In this document: piece by piece, positions 6,468 through 14,361 of the stretch
Layout of the letters: each line of letters begins with the position of its first letter
Numbering within the stretch: position 1 is the stretch's first letter
NCBI GenBank assembly: GCA_030603035.1
Contig: JAUVYQ010000035.1
Location: forward strand, 1-19,392
Length of the DNA: 19,392 bases
Origin: Phycisphaerae bacterium
Lineage (GTDB): Bacteria; Planctomycetota; Phycisphaerae; Sedimentisphaerales; SG8-4
Reading direction: 5' to 3'
Translations under genes and position numbers: made by a program
Notes under the pieces: generated by a model
The model's input: the letters and a program-made list of their open reading frames with translations, nothing else
What the model was told of the DNA's origin: nothing
Database searches by the model: none

Positions 6468-7979
6468 ATGCAAACGTTAACTTCCGACAATCTTAAGGCG
6501 AGTTACATTGCCGTCTTTTTAGCTGCTGCTGTGCTTTATGCAGCGAGTTGTGCGCCGGGGCCGCTCTGGCAGGACAGCGGAATGTATCAATACCGAATCT
6601 GGCACAACGACATTGAAGGCAGGCTCGGCCTGGCACTTGCACATCCGCTCTATCACATTATCGGCATCGCCGTAAAATATATACCCCTCGGTGAATTTGC
6701 TTACAGGATAAATTTGATTTCTGCAATTGCAGCAGCATTCGCAATTGCCAATCTTTTTCTGCTTTTGCGCCTTTGGCTCGGCAAAAATCTGCCAGCTATA
6801 ATAGCAGCGATTACTCTTGCTCTTTCCTGGACAATTTGGCAGTTTGCTTCAATCGCCGAAGTCTATACCTTGTATCTGGCATTATTCCTGGCCGAACTAA
6901 TAATGCTGCTGCAGTATACCAAAACCAGGCGTATCGGTTTTTTATATCTGTTAGCGCTTTTCAACGGCCTGGCAATCGCCAACCATATGTGGGGTGCTAT
7001 TGCCTTTGCCTGCTACCTGGTATTTTTGGCAGCTTTATTAGTTCAAAAACAAATTAGATTAAGACACTTTGGGGTTATTGCCGTGCTATGGGTCATCGGT
7101 GCAGCTCCATACGAATACCTCATTATAAAGAATATCGTTCAAACCGGCGATTTTACAGCTACCCTGGCTTCAGCGCTTTTCGGCAATCAATGGCGCGGAG
7201 ATGTTCTCAACACGCATCTGTCGGTCAGGCTTGTCAAAGAAAATCTTATCTTTCTGGCATACAATTTCCCCACGCCAAACGTCATATTTTTCTTTGCAGG
7301 TCTCTACGGACTGAAAAGGGCATCGCCGAGCCGCAGTTTTAAGAATATCCTTCTGGCATTGTTAGTTCTTTTCTTTGTATTCGCTTTCAGGTACAGCGTG
7401 CCGGACAGATATGCATTTTTCACGCCTTTTTATTGCTTGGCTTCGGCTTTCATCGGCGTAGGAATGTATCTCTTCTTCAGGAGGTATCCTCGAAAAGTGT
7501 GTGCGATTTTGGTTTTGGCGTTTGCATTTTTACCGTTGCCGGTATATAGATTTGTACCGATGGTCGCTGAGCGGCTGAAAATTAATATGCCAACAAAAAG
7601 AACGATACCATATCGCAATGATTACAGCTATTTCTTGCGGCCGTGGCAGAGAGGAAATAATGGGCCTGAACTATTTGCAAATGAAGCACTGTCAAGCATT
7701 GAGAAAGAGGCGATAATAATTGCTGACGGTACTACGGTTTATCCACTCTGGTATGTTCAGCAAGTAAAAGCAATATTTCCTGATATAAAAGTTGTCTCGC
7801 AGCATGGAAGCTATAAGAATCCTACTCCATTTCCTGCAGTAGATACCATTACTGAGTTAATGGCTGAGCGAGCGATTTATGTTGTTTCACCTGAAGCAGG
7901 TTACTGCCCGGATTATTTACTTAAGCGTTATGATTTCATTAAGACAGGGCCGATATATCGCGTGGTCGACCGACAATAA
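6468..7979 (+). CDS. DUF2723-family multi-spanning membrane protein (GT-C-like glycosyltransferase)
   Basis: 503 residues from the ATG at 6468 (a TTG two codons earlier is possible; neither has a clear ribosome site). About ten transmembrane helices are seen in the first 350 residues, followed by a soluble C-terminal part. Family marks are WQDSGMYQYR with an acidic residue in the first outside loop (Asp36), AHPLYHIIG (His59) and IAEVYTLYLALF (Glu131). This is the arrangement of DUF2723/GT117-type proteins, thought to be lipid-phosphate-sugar-dependent glycosyltransferases of the GT-C fold. The acidic residue before the HP motif suits the catalytic position of that fold. It follows manA by only 18 bases, so a mannose-linked glycan substrate is attractive but not shown by the sequence. 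Confidence 0.82.
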   Translation: MQTLTSDNLKASYIAVFLAAAVLYAASCAPGPLWQDSGMYQYRIWHNDIEGRLGLALAHPLYHIIGIAVKYIPLGEFAYRINLISAIAAAFAIANLFLLLRLWLGKNLPAIIAAITLALSWTIWQFASIAEVYTLYLALFLAELIMLLQYTKTRRIGFLYLLALFNGLAIANHMWGAIAFACYLVFLAALLVQKQIRLRHFGVIAVLWVIGAAPYEYLIIKNIVQTGDFTATLASALFGNQWRGDVLNTHLSVRLVKENLIFLAYNFPTPNVIFFFAGLYGLKRASPSRSFKNILLALLVLFFVFAFRYSVPDRYAFFTPFYCLASAFIGVGMYLFFRRYPRKVCAILVLAFAFLPLPVYRFVPMVAERLKINMPTKRTIPYRNDYSYFLRPWQRGNNGPELFANEALSSIEKEAIIIADGTTVYPLWYVQQVKAIFPDIKVVSQHGSYKNPTPFPAVDTITELMAERAIYVVSPEAGYCPDYLLKRYDFIKTGPIYRVVDRQ

Positions 7980-8013
7980 GGCACTTATCATATAGCAATA
8001 AAAGGATAATTTT

Positions 8014-9105
8014 ATGAGCAAAGTCGCTGTTGTGAGAACAAAGCCAGAAACTGTTTTGCAGGATGTGCAGAGAGTAATGCAATTAGCTGGCGTCAGGGGC
8101 GCTTTGGAAGCTGGCACAACCACTATTCTCAAGAACAATCTGTCGTGGCACCTGATGTATCCCAGTGCCAATACGACTCCATGGCAGCTGGAGGGTACAA
8201 TACTGGGCCTGCAGAATGCCGGATTTGAAGAGCTGGTGTGCGTTGAGAATGAGACGGTTGTAACCAGTGCCAAAGCAGGTGAGATATTGAATAAGCAAAG
8301 GCCCGTGTGTGAGCACTACGGCGTACCTATTAAGTACAACTTTAAGTCGTCGGATATGAAGTGGCAGCGCTATGAGCCTAAAGCAGAGATGCTTGTGCTG
8401 GATAAAATCTTTCCGAAAGGCATTTACATACCGGATTATTTCCACGCCAAGAATATCGTCCACCTGCCGACGATGAAGTGTCATATCTATACAAACATAA
8501 CAGGTTCTATGAAAAATGCCTTCGGCGGTCTGCTTGATAATAAACGACATTATTGTCACTCCAGGATTCACGAAACCCTCGTAGATTTGCTGGCCGTTCA
8601 AAAGGAAATTCATAGTGGGATTTTTACCGTGACCGATGGAACAACAGCCGGCAACGGAGCCGGCCCCAGGACGATGATTCCTGTAACCAAGAACATACTT
8701 CTGGCTTCGGATGATTGTGTCGCCATCGATGCGGTCTCTGCAAAATTGATGGGCTTTGAGCCGATGGAGCACAAGTTTATTCGATTGGCACACGAGCAGG
8801 GGCTTGGTACCGGGCGCTTCAATGAGATTGAAATCGTCGGTGATGTTGATGTGGAAAAGGCAAACTGGGGTTTTATCACAGGTGATAATGCAGCTTCCTG
8901 TGTGGGCAAGTTATTCTGGTTCGGCCCTATGCGATGGTTAGAAAAGCTGATGTTTCATACGCCTCTAGTGTATATTTTCATTTTCGCTTCGGCGATTTAT
9001 CATGACAAAATGTGGTACCCATCCAGGGGCAGGAAGACTGTGAATAACTGGCTTGAAAAGAGTCCCTGGGGCAAACTATTTGCAGATTACCAGCCTGGAA
9101 GATAG
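8014..9105 (+). CDS. DUF362 domain-containing protein
   Basis: 363 residues with a good ribosome site ('aaagga', about ten bases before ATG 8014). The DUF362 core is recognised from ILKNNLSW (about 38-45), the central HAKNIVHLPTMKCHIYTNITGSMKNAFGG block and VTDGTTAGNGAGPR, followed by DDCVAIDAVSAKLMGFEP. No CxxCxxC ferredoxin motif is present, so this is the form without an added iron-sulfur domain. A hydrophobic stretch near the C-terminus (LVYIFIFASAIY, about 319-330) may anchor it at the membrane. DUF362 function is poorly defined. It is the last gene of the operon starting at 4743, 34 bases after the DUF2723 gene, and its stop lies 20 bases from the stop of the converging gene. Confidence 0.85.
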   Translation: MSKVAVVRTKPETVLQDVQRVMQLAGVRGALEAGTTTILKNNLSWHLMYPSANTTPWQLEGTILGLQNAGFEELVCVENETVVTSAKAGEILNKQRPVCEHYGVPIKYNFKSSDMKWQRYEPKAEMLVLDKIFPKGIYIPDYFHAKNIVHLPTMKCHIYTNITGSMKNAFGGLLDNKRHYCHSRIHETLVDLLAVQKEIHSGIFTVTDGTTAGNGAGPRTMIPVTKNILLASDDCVAIDAVSAKLMGFEPMEHKFIRLAHEQGLGTGRFNEIEIVGDVDVEKANWGFITGDNAASCVGKLFWFGPMRWLEKLMFHTPLVYIFIFASAIYHDKMWYPSRGRKTVNNWLEKSPWGKLFADYQPGR

Positions 9106-9107
9106 GT

Positions 9108-9131
9108 GATTGACAGATTCCCGTGTCAATC
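9108..9131. terminator. Hairpin between convergent genes
   Basis: GATTGACA (9108-9115) and TGTCAATC (9124-9131) form a perfect 8-bp stem around an 8-base loop. It fills the 20-base gap between the DUF362 and WecA-like stops and overlaps the latter's stop codon. There is no T tract on either side, so intrinsic termination is uncertain. Confidence 0.4.
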
Positions 9132-10277
9132 CTCCTTGCGAATGGCTCCTCGCAGGCCTTCCATTTTCAGGTAACCTTTCTTCCACACAATTAAGCCCGA
9201 GACTACAAAAACAAAAACATACACAACGGCAGCATATCTTGTTCTTATCTGGCTCATCACCAGGCCAATTATCGCATAAGCGCCGGCGAGCATATAAGAA
9301 ATAGCGACGGTCCTTTTGAGAGGTATTCCTCTGTCAATCATCTGGTCGTAAATATGGCCGCGGTCGGAAACGAACAAAGGTCTGTGATTGAGCAATCTCC
9401 TCACCAGTGCAACGGCGGTATCGAGAATAGGCAAGCCAAAGACAACGATTGAAGCCATCCACCATCGGGGAACTTGCTCGGCAAATAAAATCATCAGCGC
9501 AGCTACCGTAAAGCCCAGCAGCATACTGCCGGCATCGCCCATAAATATCTTGGCTGGATACCGATTGAAAGGCAAAAAGCCACAGACACCTCCCACAAGC
9601 CCAAGACAAATTATTATCCGCACAGGGTCACCGACTTCGCTAAATCCCCACGTCGCCAGATGTATTGACAGAAGCAGCATAGCAATGGTAATAATTGCCG
9701 TCACCCCCGCGCAAAGTCCGTCCAGCCCGTCGAGCAGATTTAACGAATTCGTTGCACCAAGAACAAAAAATATCACAATAAAAATACTCAGAATCGCCTC
9801 AAGATTAGCGGGCATCGGCAAATTAAAATTGGCGGCAATAATATGCAAATTCGGTGCAATACCTACCACCAGTAGAATGACAGCAGCGAGGATTTGACCA
9901 AGGAATTTTGTGGTTGGTTTTATGTCGAATATATCGTCGGCGAGTCCGACAAAACACGCTATCGCCCCGCCGGCCAGTATTGCCAGCAGCCACTTCAAGG
10001 CAGGGCCGAAAAAATCTTCGTTTCTCAAACAGGTGATACCTGCCAGCACACCAACTGTCAAGCCGATGAGCATACCAATACCGCCGAGATACGCTATTGG
10101 TTCTCTGTGTGTTTTGACCAGGTCATCTGGCCTGTCAACGATTCCAAATTTTACGGCAATCTTTTTGCACAGCCAGGTAGCGCCCAATGAACCGGCAAAA
10201 GAACCCACCAATATAGGCCAAAATCGAAATATCCATGTAACCGGTCTTTCCGGCCCAATTATATTATCAAATATCAT
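9126..10277 (-). CDS. MraY/WecA-family undecaprenyl-phosphate sugar-1-phosphate transferase
   Basis: 383 residues with about ten to eleven membrane helices. Enzymes of this family attach a sugar 1-phosphate, usually GlcNAc 1-phosphate, to undecaprenyl phosphate at the inner face of the cytoplasmic membrane, starting O-antigen, teichoic acid or similar glycans. Visible motifs are DRPDDLVKTHREPIAYLGG (48-66), the magnesium-binding ADDIFD (113-118), NLLDGLDGL (180-188), NRYPAKIFMGDAGSMLLG, and the cytoplasmic loop LFVSDRGHIYDQMIDRG that takes the place of the WecA-type HIHH motif. It is not MraY itself in context, as no cell-division genes surround it. Its ATG overlaps the TGA of the ATP-grasp gene (ATGA), so the two are probably translationally coupled. 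Substrate is not decided by sequence. Confidence 0.9.
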   Translation of the reverse strand: MIFDNIIGPERPVTWIFRFWPILVGSFAGSLGATWLCKKIAVKFGIVDRPDDLVKTHREPIAYLGGIGMLIGLTVGVLAGITCLRNEDFFGPALKWLLAILAGGAIACFVGLADDIFDIKPTTKFLGQILAAVILLVVGIAPNLHIIAANFNLPMPANLEAILSIFIVIFFVLGATNSLNLLDGLDGLCAGVTAIITIAMLLLSIHLATWGFSEVGDPVRIIICLGLVGGVCGFLPFNRYPAKIFMGDAGSMLLGFTVAALMILFAEQVPRWWMASIVVFGLPILDTAVALVRRLLNHRPLFVSDRGHIYDQMIDRGIPLKRTVAISYMLAGAYAIIGLVMSQIRTRYAAVVYVFVFVVSGLIVWKKGYLKMEGLRGAIRKED

Positions 10278-11284
10278 CTCTCAGCTCTTCTCGAATCAGT
10301 ATCTTCCAGCCAGACTTCGCCGTCGTAGCGAAGCATAACTAAATTGTCTTTGAAGCCATCGAAACGGATATTTACTTTTTTGCCGAGCAGTTCCTGCAAT
10401 ATCCATTTCGGAAAGTTGGCGCCTGCTTTTATTGACAGGGGGACGCCGCCTCCGAATCGCGGATTTATCTCGATGAATTTTACCTTGTCATCGCCGGTCA
10501 GAAACAATTGCAAAGTTATAACGCCCGGCCCAGCGCCGAGTTTCTCAACCAATCTTGCAGCTTCGCTCATAATGGCCGGGTGTTTTACCACCTGTCCCTT
10601 GCTCACCTCGCCGGCCCTTACCTCGATGCGTTTTCTCGGCACAACACAGCGAACTTTCAAACAGAAGTCAACATATACGTCGCAGGTGTGTTCAGTACCC
10701 TTGATAAATTCCTGAACGATACAGTTTGGTATTCTTCCGGCAAAGAATAACAGCTCTTTGCGATTGTTCACGGCGGCATTCCCTCTGCTGGCATAGCCAT
10801 CCCAGGGCTTCAGAAAGCAAGGCCAGCTAAGTTTTTTTTTCGAAAGTGCGGCCCGAACACTCATAGTAACGGGAGTATCAAAACCGTTTTTGATTAAAAA
10901 ACTATACGTTTTCCTCTTGTCCTGGCAAATATCGACCACTTCCGGAGTTGAGACAAGCACACAACAACCCAGCGCAGCGAATTTCGGCTTGTTCCGGGCC
11001 AGAAGTTTCAGGTCCAAATCAACGGTTGGAACGAGCAATTTTACCTTGTTGGTTTTGACAATCGTCAGCAGTTGCTCGATATAGCCGGCGTGTGTTATCG
11101 GCTTAACCAAAAAACGCTTATCGCACAATTGCAGGGCGGAACTTAGCGCAGTGGTATCCGTGCCAAGTAACGAAGTGTTTATTTTCAATTGTCTTGCCGC
11201 CCGGCGAAAACTATTTAGCAAGGAGACCCGTCTGCCGATGCAGGTGAATAAAATACTAATCAATTTTCGATTCCCAATTCCCAT
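10274..11284 (-). CDS. ATP-grasp domain protein (CarB-like carboxylate-amine ligase fold)
   Basis: 336 residues at most. An N-terminal pre-ATP-grasp domain begins with ISILFTCIGRRVSLLNSFRRA, then the ATP-grasp fold with CFLKPWDGYASRGN (Lys159), an adenine-contact strand IVQEFIKGTEH (189-199) and the metal-binding strand FIEINPRFGGG (270-280). This resembles the CarB-like ATP-grasp proteins found in surface-polysaccharide loci. The acceptor substrate is unknown. The start needs care: the ATG at 11284 and the first eight codons lie inside a 7-bp repeat array, and family members start very close to the ILFT strand, so the TTG at 11263, which has a GGGA eight bases before it, may be the real start. 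The stop overlaps the start of the WecA-like gene. Confidence 0.85.
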   Translation of the reverse strand: MGIGNRKLISILFTCIGRRVSLLNSFRRAARQLKINTSLLGTDTTALSSALQLCDKRFLVKPITHAGYIEQLLTIVKTNKVKLLVPTVDLDLKLLARNKPKFAALGCCVLVSTPEVVDICQDKRKTYSFLIKNGFDTPVTMSVRAALSKKKLSWPCFLKPWDGYASRGNAAVNNRKELLFFAGRIPNCIVQEFIKGTEHTCDVYVDFCLKVRCVVPRKRIEVRAGEVSKGQVVKHPAIMSEAARLVEKLGAGPGVITLQLFLTGDDKVKFIEINPRFGGGVPLSIKAGANFPKWILQELLGKKVNIRFDGFKDNLVMLRYDGEVWLEDTDSRRAER

Positions 11285-11351
11285 TTTTCAATAACTAACC
11301 GTCAATCCTAATCCGAAATTCGAAAATAGTCAATTCCAAATGGTCAATTCT
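11261..11351. repeat. Heptamer array spanning the ATP-grasp start
   Basis: Thirteen consecutive 7-base units stay in register, for example CAATTTT, CGATTCC, CAATTCC, CATTTTT, CAATAAC, CAATCCT, AATTCGA, CAATTCC and CAATTCT, with consensus about YAATYCY. The first 24 bases encode residues 1-8 of the ATP-grasp frame on the minus strand. Confidence 0.65.
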
Positions 11352-11354
11352 TTT

Positions 11355-11447
11355 GACCCCCTTAGAAATTTTTCCCTTTTGGTAACCCGTTAAAAGCTCT
11401 ATAATGAGGCAATAATATGATACAAAAAGGAAAAATTCTAACGGATT
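11355..11447. repeat. Palindromic repeat related to the manA insert, in the nusG-like leader
   Basis: The left end GACCCCCTTAGAAATT (11355-11370) differs from the manA copy by one base. The right end GGAAAAATTCTAACGGATT (11429-11447) resembles the manA right arm. The ends form imperfect arms of about 25 bases around a loop of about 45 bases. Confidence 0.6.
11379..11405 (+). promoter_or_regulatory. Possible promoter inside the palindromic repeat
   Basis: A perfect TATAAT (11400-11405) lies in the loop of the repeat, with TTGGTA at 11379-11384 (spacing 15) or TTTTGG at 11377 (spacing 17) upstream. It would drive the nusG-like gene and ugd, with the right arm of the repeat in the transcript leader. 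Confidence 0.4.
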
Positions 11448-11465
11448 AGACTAAGGAAAATAAAG

Positions 11466-12014
11466 TTGCTCAAACCAAACGAAAATCCACCTATCACCTG
11501 GCCTGAAGTAAAATCCATCCGCGATTTTACCGGCTTATGGTGGGTTGCTCACACCAGAAGCAGAAACGAAAAAGCCCTGGCACAGGATTTGATTCGCAAA
11601 GATATCAGCTATTTTCTTCCAATGAGCTGGAAGGTTCGGCGTCGAAAGCAAAGAACGATACGGTCGCTCCTGCCCTTGTTCAGCGGATATTTGTTCTTTT
11701 GCGGCAATGAAAACCAGCGAATCGAACTATTACGAACAAATCGCGTAGCCAATATAATCGAAGTCAAAGACCAGCAGAGATTACTTGACGAACTGCTGCA
11801 AATCGAGCAAGCTCTTCGAGCCGGCGCTCCGCTCGCACCGCACAGCTACATCAAAGCAGGTCAGCATTGCCGCGTCATAGCAGGGCCTTTAGCCGATATG
11901 CAGGGTATCATCGTCAAAACGAAAAACGCTGTACGTTTGGTTTTACAGATAGATATGCTCGGCCAGACGGCAAGCGTCGAGATAGACCTCGATATGATAG
12001 AGATTGATAGATGA
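11466..12014 (+). CDS. NusG/RfaH/UpxY-like transcription antiterminator
   Basis: 182 residues. The NGN domain spans about 24-118 (WWVAHTRSRNEKALAQDL, then YFLPMSW, and LFSGYLFF at 71-78), followed by a KOW domain at about 130-160 (AGQHCRVIAGPLADMQGIIV). Length and context mark it as a specialised paralogue rather than housekeeping NusG, which would sit beside secE and ribosomal genes. Such paralogues bind RNA polymerase and allow read-through of long polysaccharide operons. The start is TTG at 11466: no ATG occurs before the domain, and 'taagga' lies at a suitable distance. It is first in its operon, 25 bases before ugd, as UpxY-type regulators usually are. No ops/JUMPstart sequence was identified. 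Confidence 0.87.
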   Translation: MLKPNENPPITWPEVKSIRDFTGLWWVAHTRSRNEKALAQDLIRKDISYFLPMSWKVRRRKQRTIRSLLPLFSGYLFFCGNENQRIELLRTNRVANIIEVKDQQRLLDELLQIEQALRAGAPLAPHSYIKAGQHCRVIAGPLADMQGIIVKTKNAVRLVLQIDMLGQTASVEIDLDMIEIDR

Positions 12015-12039
12015 TAATTGAACAATAGGAGACAGCGAA

Positions 12040-13338
12040 ATGAAGATTTGTGTGGTTGGGGTCGGTTACGTCGGATTGGTAACGGCAGCTTGCTTAGCGG
12101 AGACCGGCAACAATGTCGTATGTGTGGATAGAGACGGCGACAAAATTGCAGGCCTGAAAGATGGAGCTGTCCCCATTTATGAGCCGGGCCTGACCGAAAT
12201 GGTCAAACACAACAAAAAGCTCGGACGACTGCACTTTACAACTGATTTAAAATTCGGAGTGGACAATTCGCTTATCATCTTTCTTGGTGTTGGCACGCCT
12301 TCGGCGCCGGACGGCTCAGCCGATATATCGGCCATCCTTTCAGTCGCCGCCGATATCGCCGAAAACCTCAACGAGTATCGAATTATTGTAACGAAAAGCA
12401 CTGTGCCGATAGGTACACACAAAAAAATAACGGACATTATAAAATCCAGAACAGAAACGCCGTTTGATTATGTAAGTAATCCGGAGTTTCTAAGAGAAAG
12501 CTCTGCCATTGATGACTTTATGCGCCCCGAAAGAATAATCATCGGCACAACCAATCCTGCGGTCAAGGAGATAATGAAACAGCTCTACGACCCATTTATG
12601 CGAAAGAGCAAGCGAATACTATTTATGGACATTGTCTCCGCTGAAATGGCCGAGTATGCAGCCAATGCTATGCTGGCAGCAAGAGTCTCATTTATGAATG
12701 AACTCTCGGCTCTTTGTGAAAAAATTGGTGCAGATGTCGAACAGGTAAGACAGGGCATCGGCAGTGACTCGCGGATTGGGCCATCTTTTTTATTCCCCGG
12801 CGTAGGCTTTGGCGGCAGCTGCCTGCCGAAAGATGTTCGTGCGCTGATTCATACCGGCGACGAATACGGCGTTGAAATGAAGATAATCAGGTCGGTTCAG
12901 CAGGTAAATATCAATCAGCAGGAGCGATTTGCAACACGCATTAAGGATTATTTCGCCGGCCGGGAAGACAAAACCATATTGGCAATTTGGGGACTGGCTT
13001 TTAAGGCAAAAAGCGATGATGTCAGAGAATCACCTGCAATTTACTGCATAAGGAAATTTCTCGACTGGGGTATGAAGGTAAAAGCGTACGACCCGGAAGC
13101 CGGCCCCGCCGCAATGGCGGCCCTGGACGGCAAAATCGAAATCTTCCAGAACGGATACGATGGCCTTGATAACGCTGACGCCCTGGTCGTATTCACCGAT
13201 TGGCAGGAATTCAGGAACCCCGACCTCGAAGCTATTGCCGCAAAACTAAAAAAACCTGTTATCTTCGACGGCAAAAACCTCTATGACCCCAAAGTAGTTA
13301 AAAAGGCAGGATTTGAATATTACAGTATCGGAAGGTAA
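12040..13338 (+). CDS. ugd: UDP-glucose 6-dehydrogenase
   Basis: 432 residues, normal length. Oxidises UDP-glucose to UDP-glucuronate with two NAD, in the cytoplasm, supplying uronic acid for polysaccharide. The N-terminal Rossmann motif is GVGYVG (7-12). FLGVGTPS (81-88), SNPEFLRESSAIDDF (146-160) and ANAMLAARVSFMNE (208-221) follow, then GFGGSCLPKDV with the catalytic Cys261, and WGLAFKAKSDDVRESP in the UDP-binding C-terminal domain. The usual LREG is LRES here, a small deviation. A GDP-mannose dehydrogenase is a less likely alternative, as the length and motifs fit the UDP-glucose group. A ribosome site ('aggaga') precedes the ATG. It lies between the antiterminator and a small membrane protein. 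Confidence 0.93.
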   Translation: MKICVVGVGYVGLVTAACLAETGNNVVCVDRDGDKIAGLKDGAVPIYEPGLTEMVKHNKKLGRLHFTTDLKFGVDNSLIIFLGVGTPSAPDGSADISAILSVAADIAENLNEYRIIVTKSTVPIGTHKKITDIIKSRTETPFDYVSNPEFLRESSAIDDFMRPERIIIGTTNPAVKEIMKQLYDPFMRKSKRILFMDIVSAEMAEYAANAMLAARVSFMNELSALCEKIGADVEQVRQGIGSDSRIGPSFLFPGVGFGGSCLPKDVRALIHTGDEYGVEMKIIRSVQQVNINQQERFATRIKDYFAGREDKTILAIWGLAFKAKSDDVRESPAIYCIRKFLDWGMKVKAYDPEAGPAAMAALDGKIEIFQNGYDGLDNADALVVFTDWQEFRNPDLEAIAAKLKKPVIFDGKNLYDPKVVKKAGFEYYSIGR

Positions 13339-13378
13339 ATCACAAAAGAGCAAGCCAAAGAAATTAAGGAGAAAAATT

Positions 13379-13744
13379 ATGAACATCGTTATTCAAAGTT
13401 TAGGCATAGTTTTCGTTCTTGTCGGTATTGTGTATTTGCTAAGGCCTGATGTTATGAAATGGCTGATAGAATTCTTCAAACAGGGAAAACGCATATACTT
13501 CGCAGGACTGATAAGACTGGCGCTGGCAGTAATATTTTTACTCGGTGCCCGCGAATGCGATATTACCTGGGTGATAGTTGTTTTTGGGATTCTTTTCCTG
13601 ATAGGAGGAGTGTTGATATTCATACTCGGCCCTGAAAAGCTTAGACGGATACTTGATTGGTATCAAAAACAGTCTGCTCTACTTCTTCGAGTTATCGCTG
13701 TAATCGCCTTGGCCATTGGAGCGGTCATTATCTATTCCGCCTAA
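13379..13744 (+). CDS. Small four-helix membrane protein of unknown function
   Basis: 121 residues. The ATG at 13379 is chosen over the longer frame from 13313 because a strong 'taaggag' precedes it at 13365-13371. Four hydrophobic segments are seen (about 4-22, 41-57, 63-83, 101-119) with short charged loops, one of which is GPEKLRRILDWYQKQ. No family is recognised. It follows ugd by 40 bases on the same strand and is probably in the same transcript, but nothing in the sequence ties it to polysaccharide work. Confidence 0.72.
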   Translation: MNIVIQSLGIVFVLVGIVYLLRPDVMKWLIEFFKQGKRIYFAGLIRLALAVIFLLGARECDITWVIVVFGILFLIGGVLIFILGPEKLRRILDWYQKQSALLLRVIAVIALAIGAVIIYSA

Positions 13745-13765
13745 CGCAAAAACAAAATATTTACT

Positions 13766-13784
13766 CCCCAAAATTTATTTGGGG
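13766..13784 (+). terminator. Weak terminator-like hairpin after the ugd operon
   Basis: CCCCAAA (13766-13772) and TTTGGGG (13778-13784) form a 7-bp stem with a 5-base loop, 21 bases after the stop. The downstream side has no long T run, so termination is uncertain. Confidence 0.4.
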
Positions 13785-13844
13785 GTTGCCGTTGATTTAG
13801 CCCCGGCTTCTGGTCGGGGTTCTCTTACGATGCGCAGCAATCTC

Positions 13845-13865
13845 AATCGTCAATCGAAAATCGTA
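13845..13865. repeat. Short heptamer array (AATCGNN)
   Basis: Three units in register: AATCGTC, AATCGAA and AATCGTA, followed by a partial unit. It is the shortest of the 7-bp arrays in the window. Confidence 0.5.
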
Positions 13866-13926
13866 AATTACTGTGTCCTCTCCTCCCGGCCCAAAGTGCC
13901 GTTATGATTATTTTAATTTATTTTTA

Positions 13927-13956
13927 TTGTACTCTCGTTGAGCATCCTGGGATAGT
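13927..13956 (+). promoter_or_regulatory. Candidate promoter of the cold-shock gene
   Basis: TTGTAC (13927-13932) and GATAGT (13951-13956) are 18 bases apart, behind a very A/T-rich stretch that could act as an UP element. Both hexamers are imperfect. Confidence 0.3.
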
Positions 13957-13981
13957 AACTGTCAGTTGGGCATATTCTCAC

Positions 13982-14020
13982 GTCTCTCAGGAATATACTC
14001 TTGGAAAAAATACGAGAGAC
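13982..14020 (+). promoter_or_regulatory. Leader hairpin of the cold-shock gene
   Basis: GTCTCTC (13982-13988) pairs perfectly with GAGAGAC (14014-14020) around a 25-base loop. A second small stem, GGCC (14030-14033) with GGCC (14042-14045), abuts the ribosome site. Long structured leaders are known for cspA-type mRNAs, where they act in temperature response. Confidence 0.4.
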
Positions 14021-14059
14021 AGATTTTAGGGCCAGTTAGAAGGCCAAAGGAGCACTATA

Positions 14060-14263
14060 GTGAGTACAGGTACAGTAAAATGGTTTAACGGGCAAAAAGG
14101 CTTTGGATTTATCACCCCCGATGGTGGCGGCGATGATTTGTTCGTTCATCACTCGGAAATCAAGACGACCGGCTACGCCAATCTTGAGGAAGGCCAGAAG
14201 GTTGAGTTCGAGGTCGGAGAGGGCAAAAAAGGCCCGTGTGCGACCAACGTAACCCCTGCCTAA
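14060..14263 (+). CDS. Cold-shock domain protein (CspA family)
   Basis: 67 residues, a single OB-fold cold-shock domain. RNP1 is KGFGFI (13-18) and RNP2 is DLFVHHS (26-32), with the conserved KWFN near the start and the [22 protein letters not shown] end. Family members bind single-stranded RNA and DNA and act as RNA chaperones. The start codon is GTG at 14060, supported by 'aaaggag' eight bases before it; no in-frame ATG precedes the domain. It has its own promoter-sized leader and a strong terminator, so it is probably a single-gene transcript. It converges on an RRM-type RNA-binding protein gene. Confidence 0.95.
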   Translation: MSTGTVKWFNGQKGFGFITPDGGGDDLFVHHSEIKTTGYANLEEGQKVEFEVGEGKKGPCATNVTPA

Positions 14264-14289
14264 TCCAAAGCAGCACGTTGGCAAAATCA

Positions 14290-14325
14290 AGGGGCTCCGC
14301 CTTGTGACGGGGCCCCTCTTATTTT
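14290..14325. terminator. Bidirectional rho-independent terminator
   Basis: AGGGGCTCCG (14290-14299) pairs with CGGGGCCCCT (14308-14317) through ten positions with one wobble, loop of eight bases, followed by CTTATTTT on the plus strand. Read on the minus strand, the stem is followed by TGATTTTG, so it may serve the RRM gene as well. Confidence 0.8.
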
Positions 14326-14346
14326 CACACTTCCCCCCCAATCTTT

Positions 14347-14360
14347 CAGCAGTACTGCTG
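14347..14360. repeat. Perfect 14-bp palindrome beside the RRM gene stop
   Basis: CAGCAGTACTGCTG is its own reverse complement and lies one base past the stop codon of the RRM protein gene. It is too short to pair far beyond itself and could be chance or a protein site. Confidence 0.4.
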
Positions 14361-14361
14361 G

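Larger units (their letters stand above)
13745..14059. other. Intergenic stretch, 315 bases: hairpins, a heptamer array and the cspA leader
   Basis: No gene is supported. It holds the CCCCAAA hairpin, a second small palindrome CCCCG/CGGGG (13801-13805 and 13815-13819), a heptamer array at 13845-13865, a very A/T-rich tract (13910-13930), and the promoter and leader region of the cold-shock gene. Confidence 0.7.
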
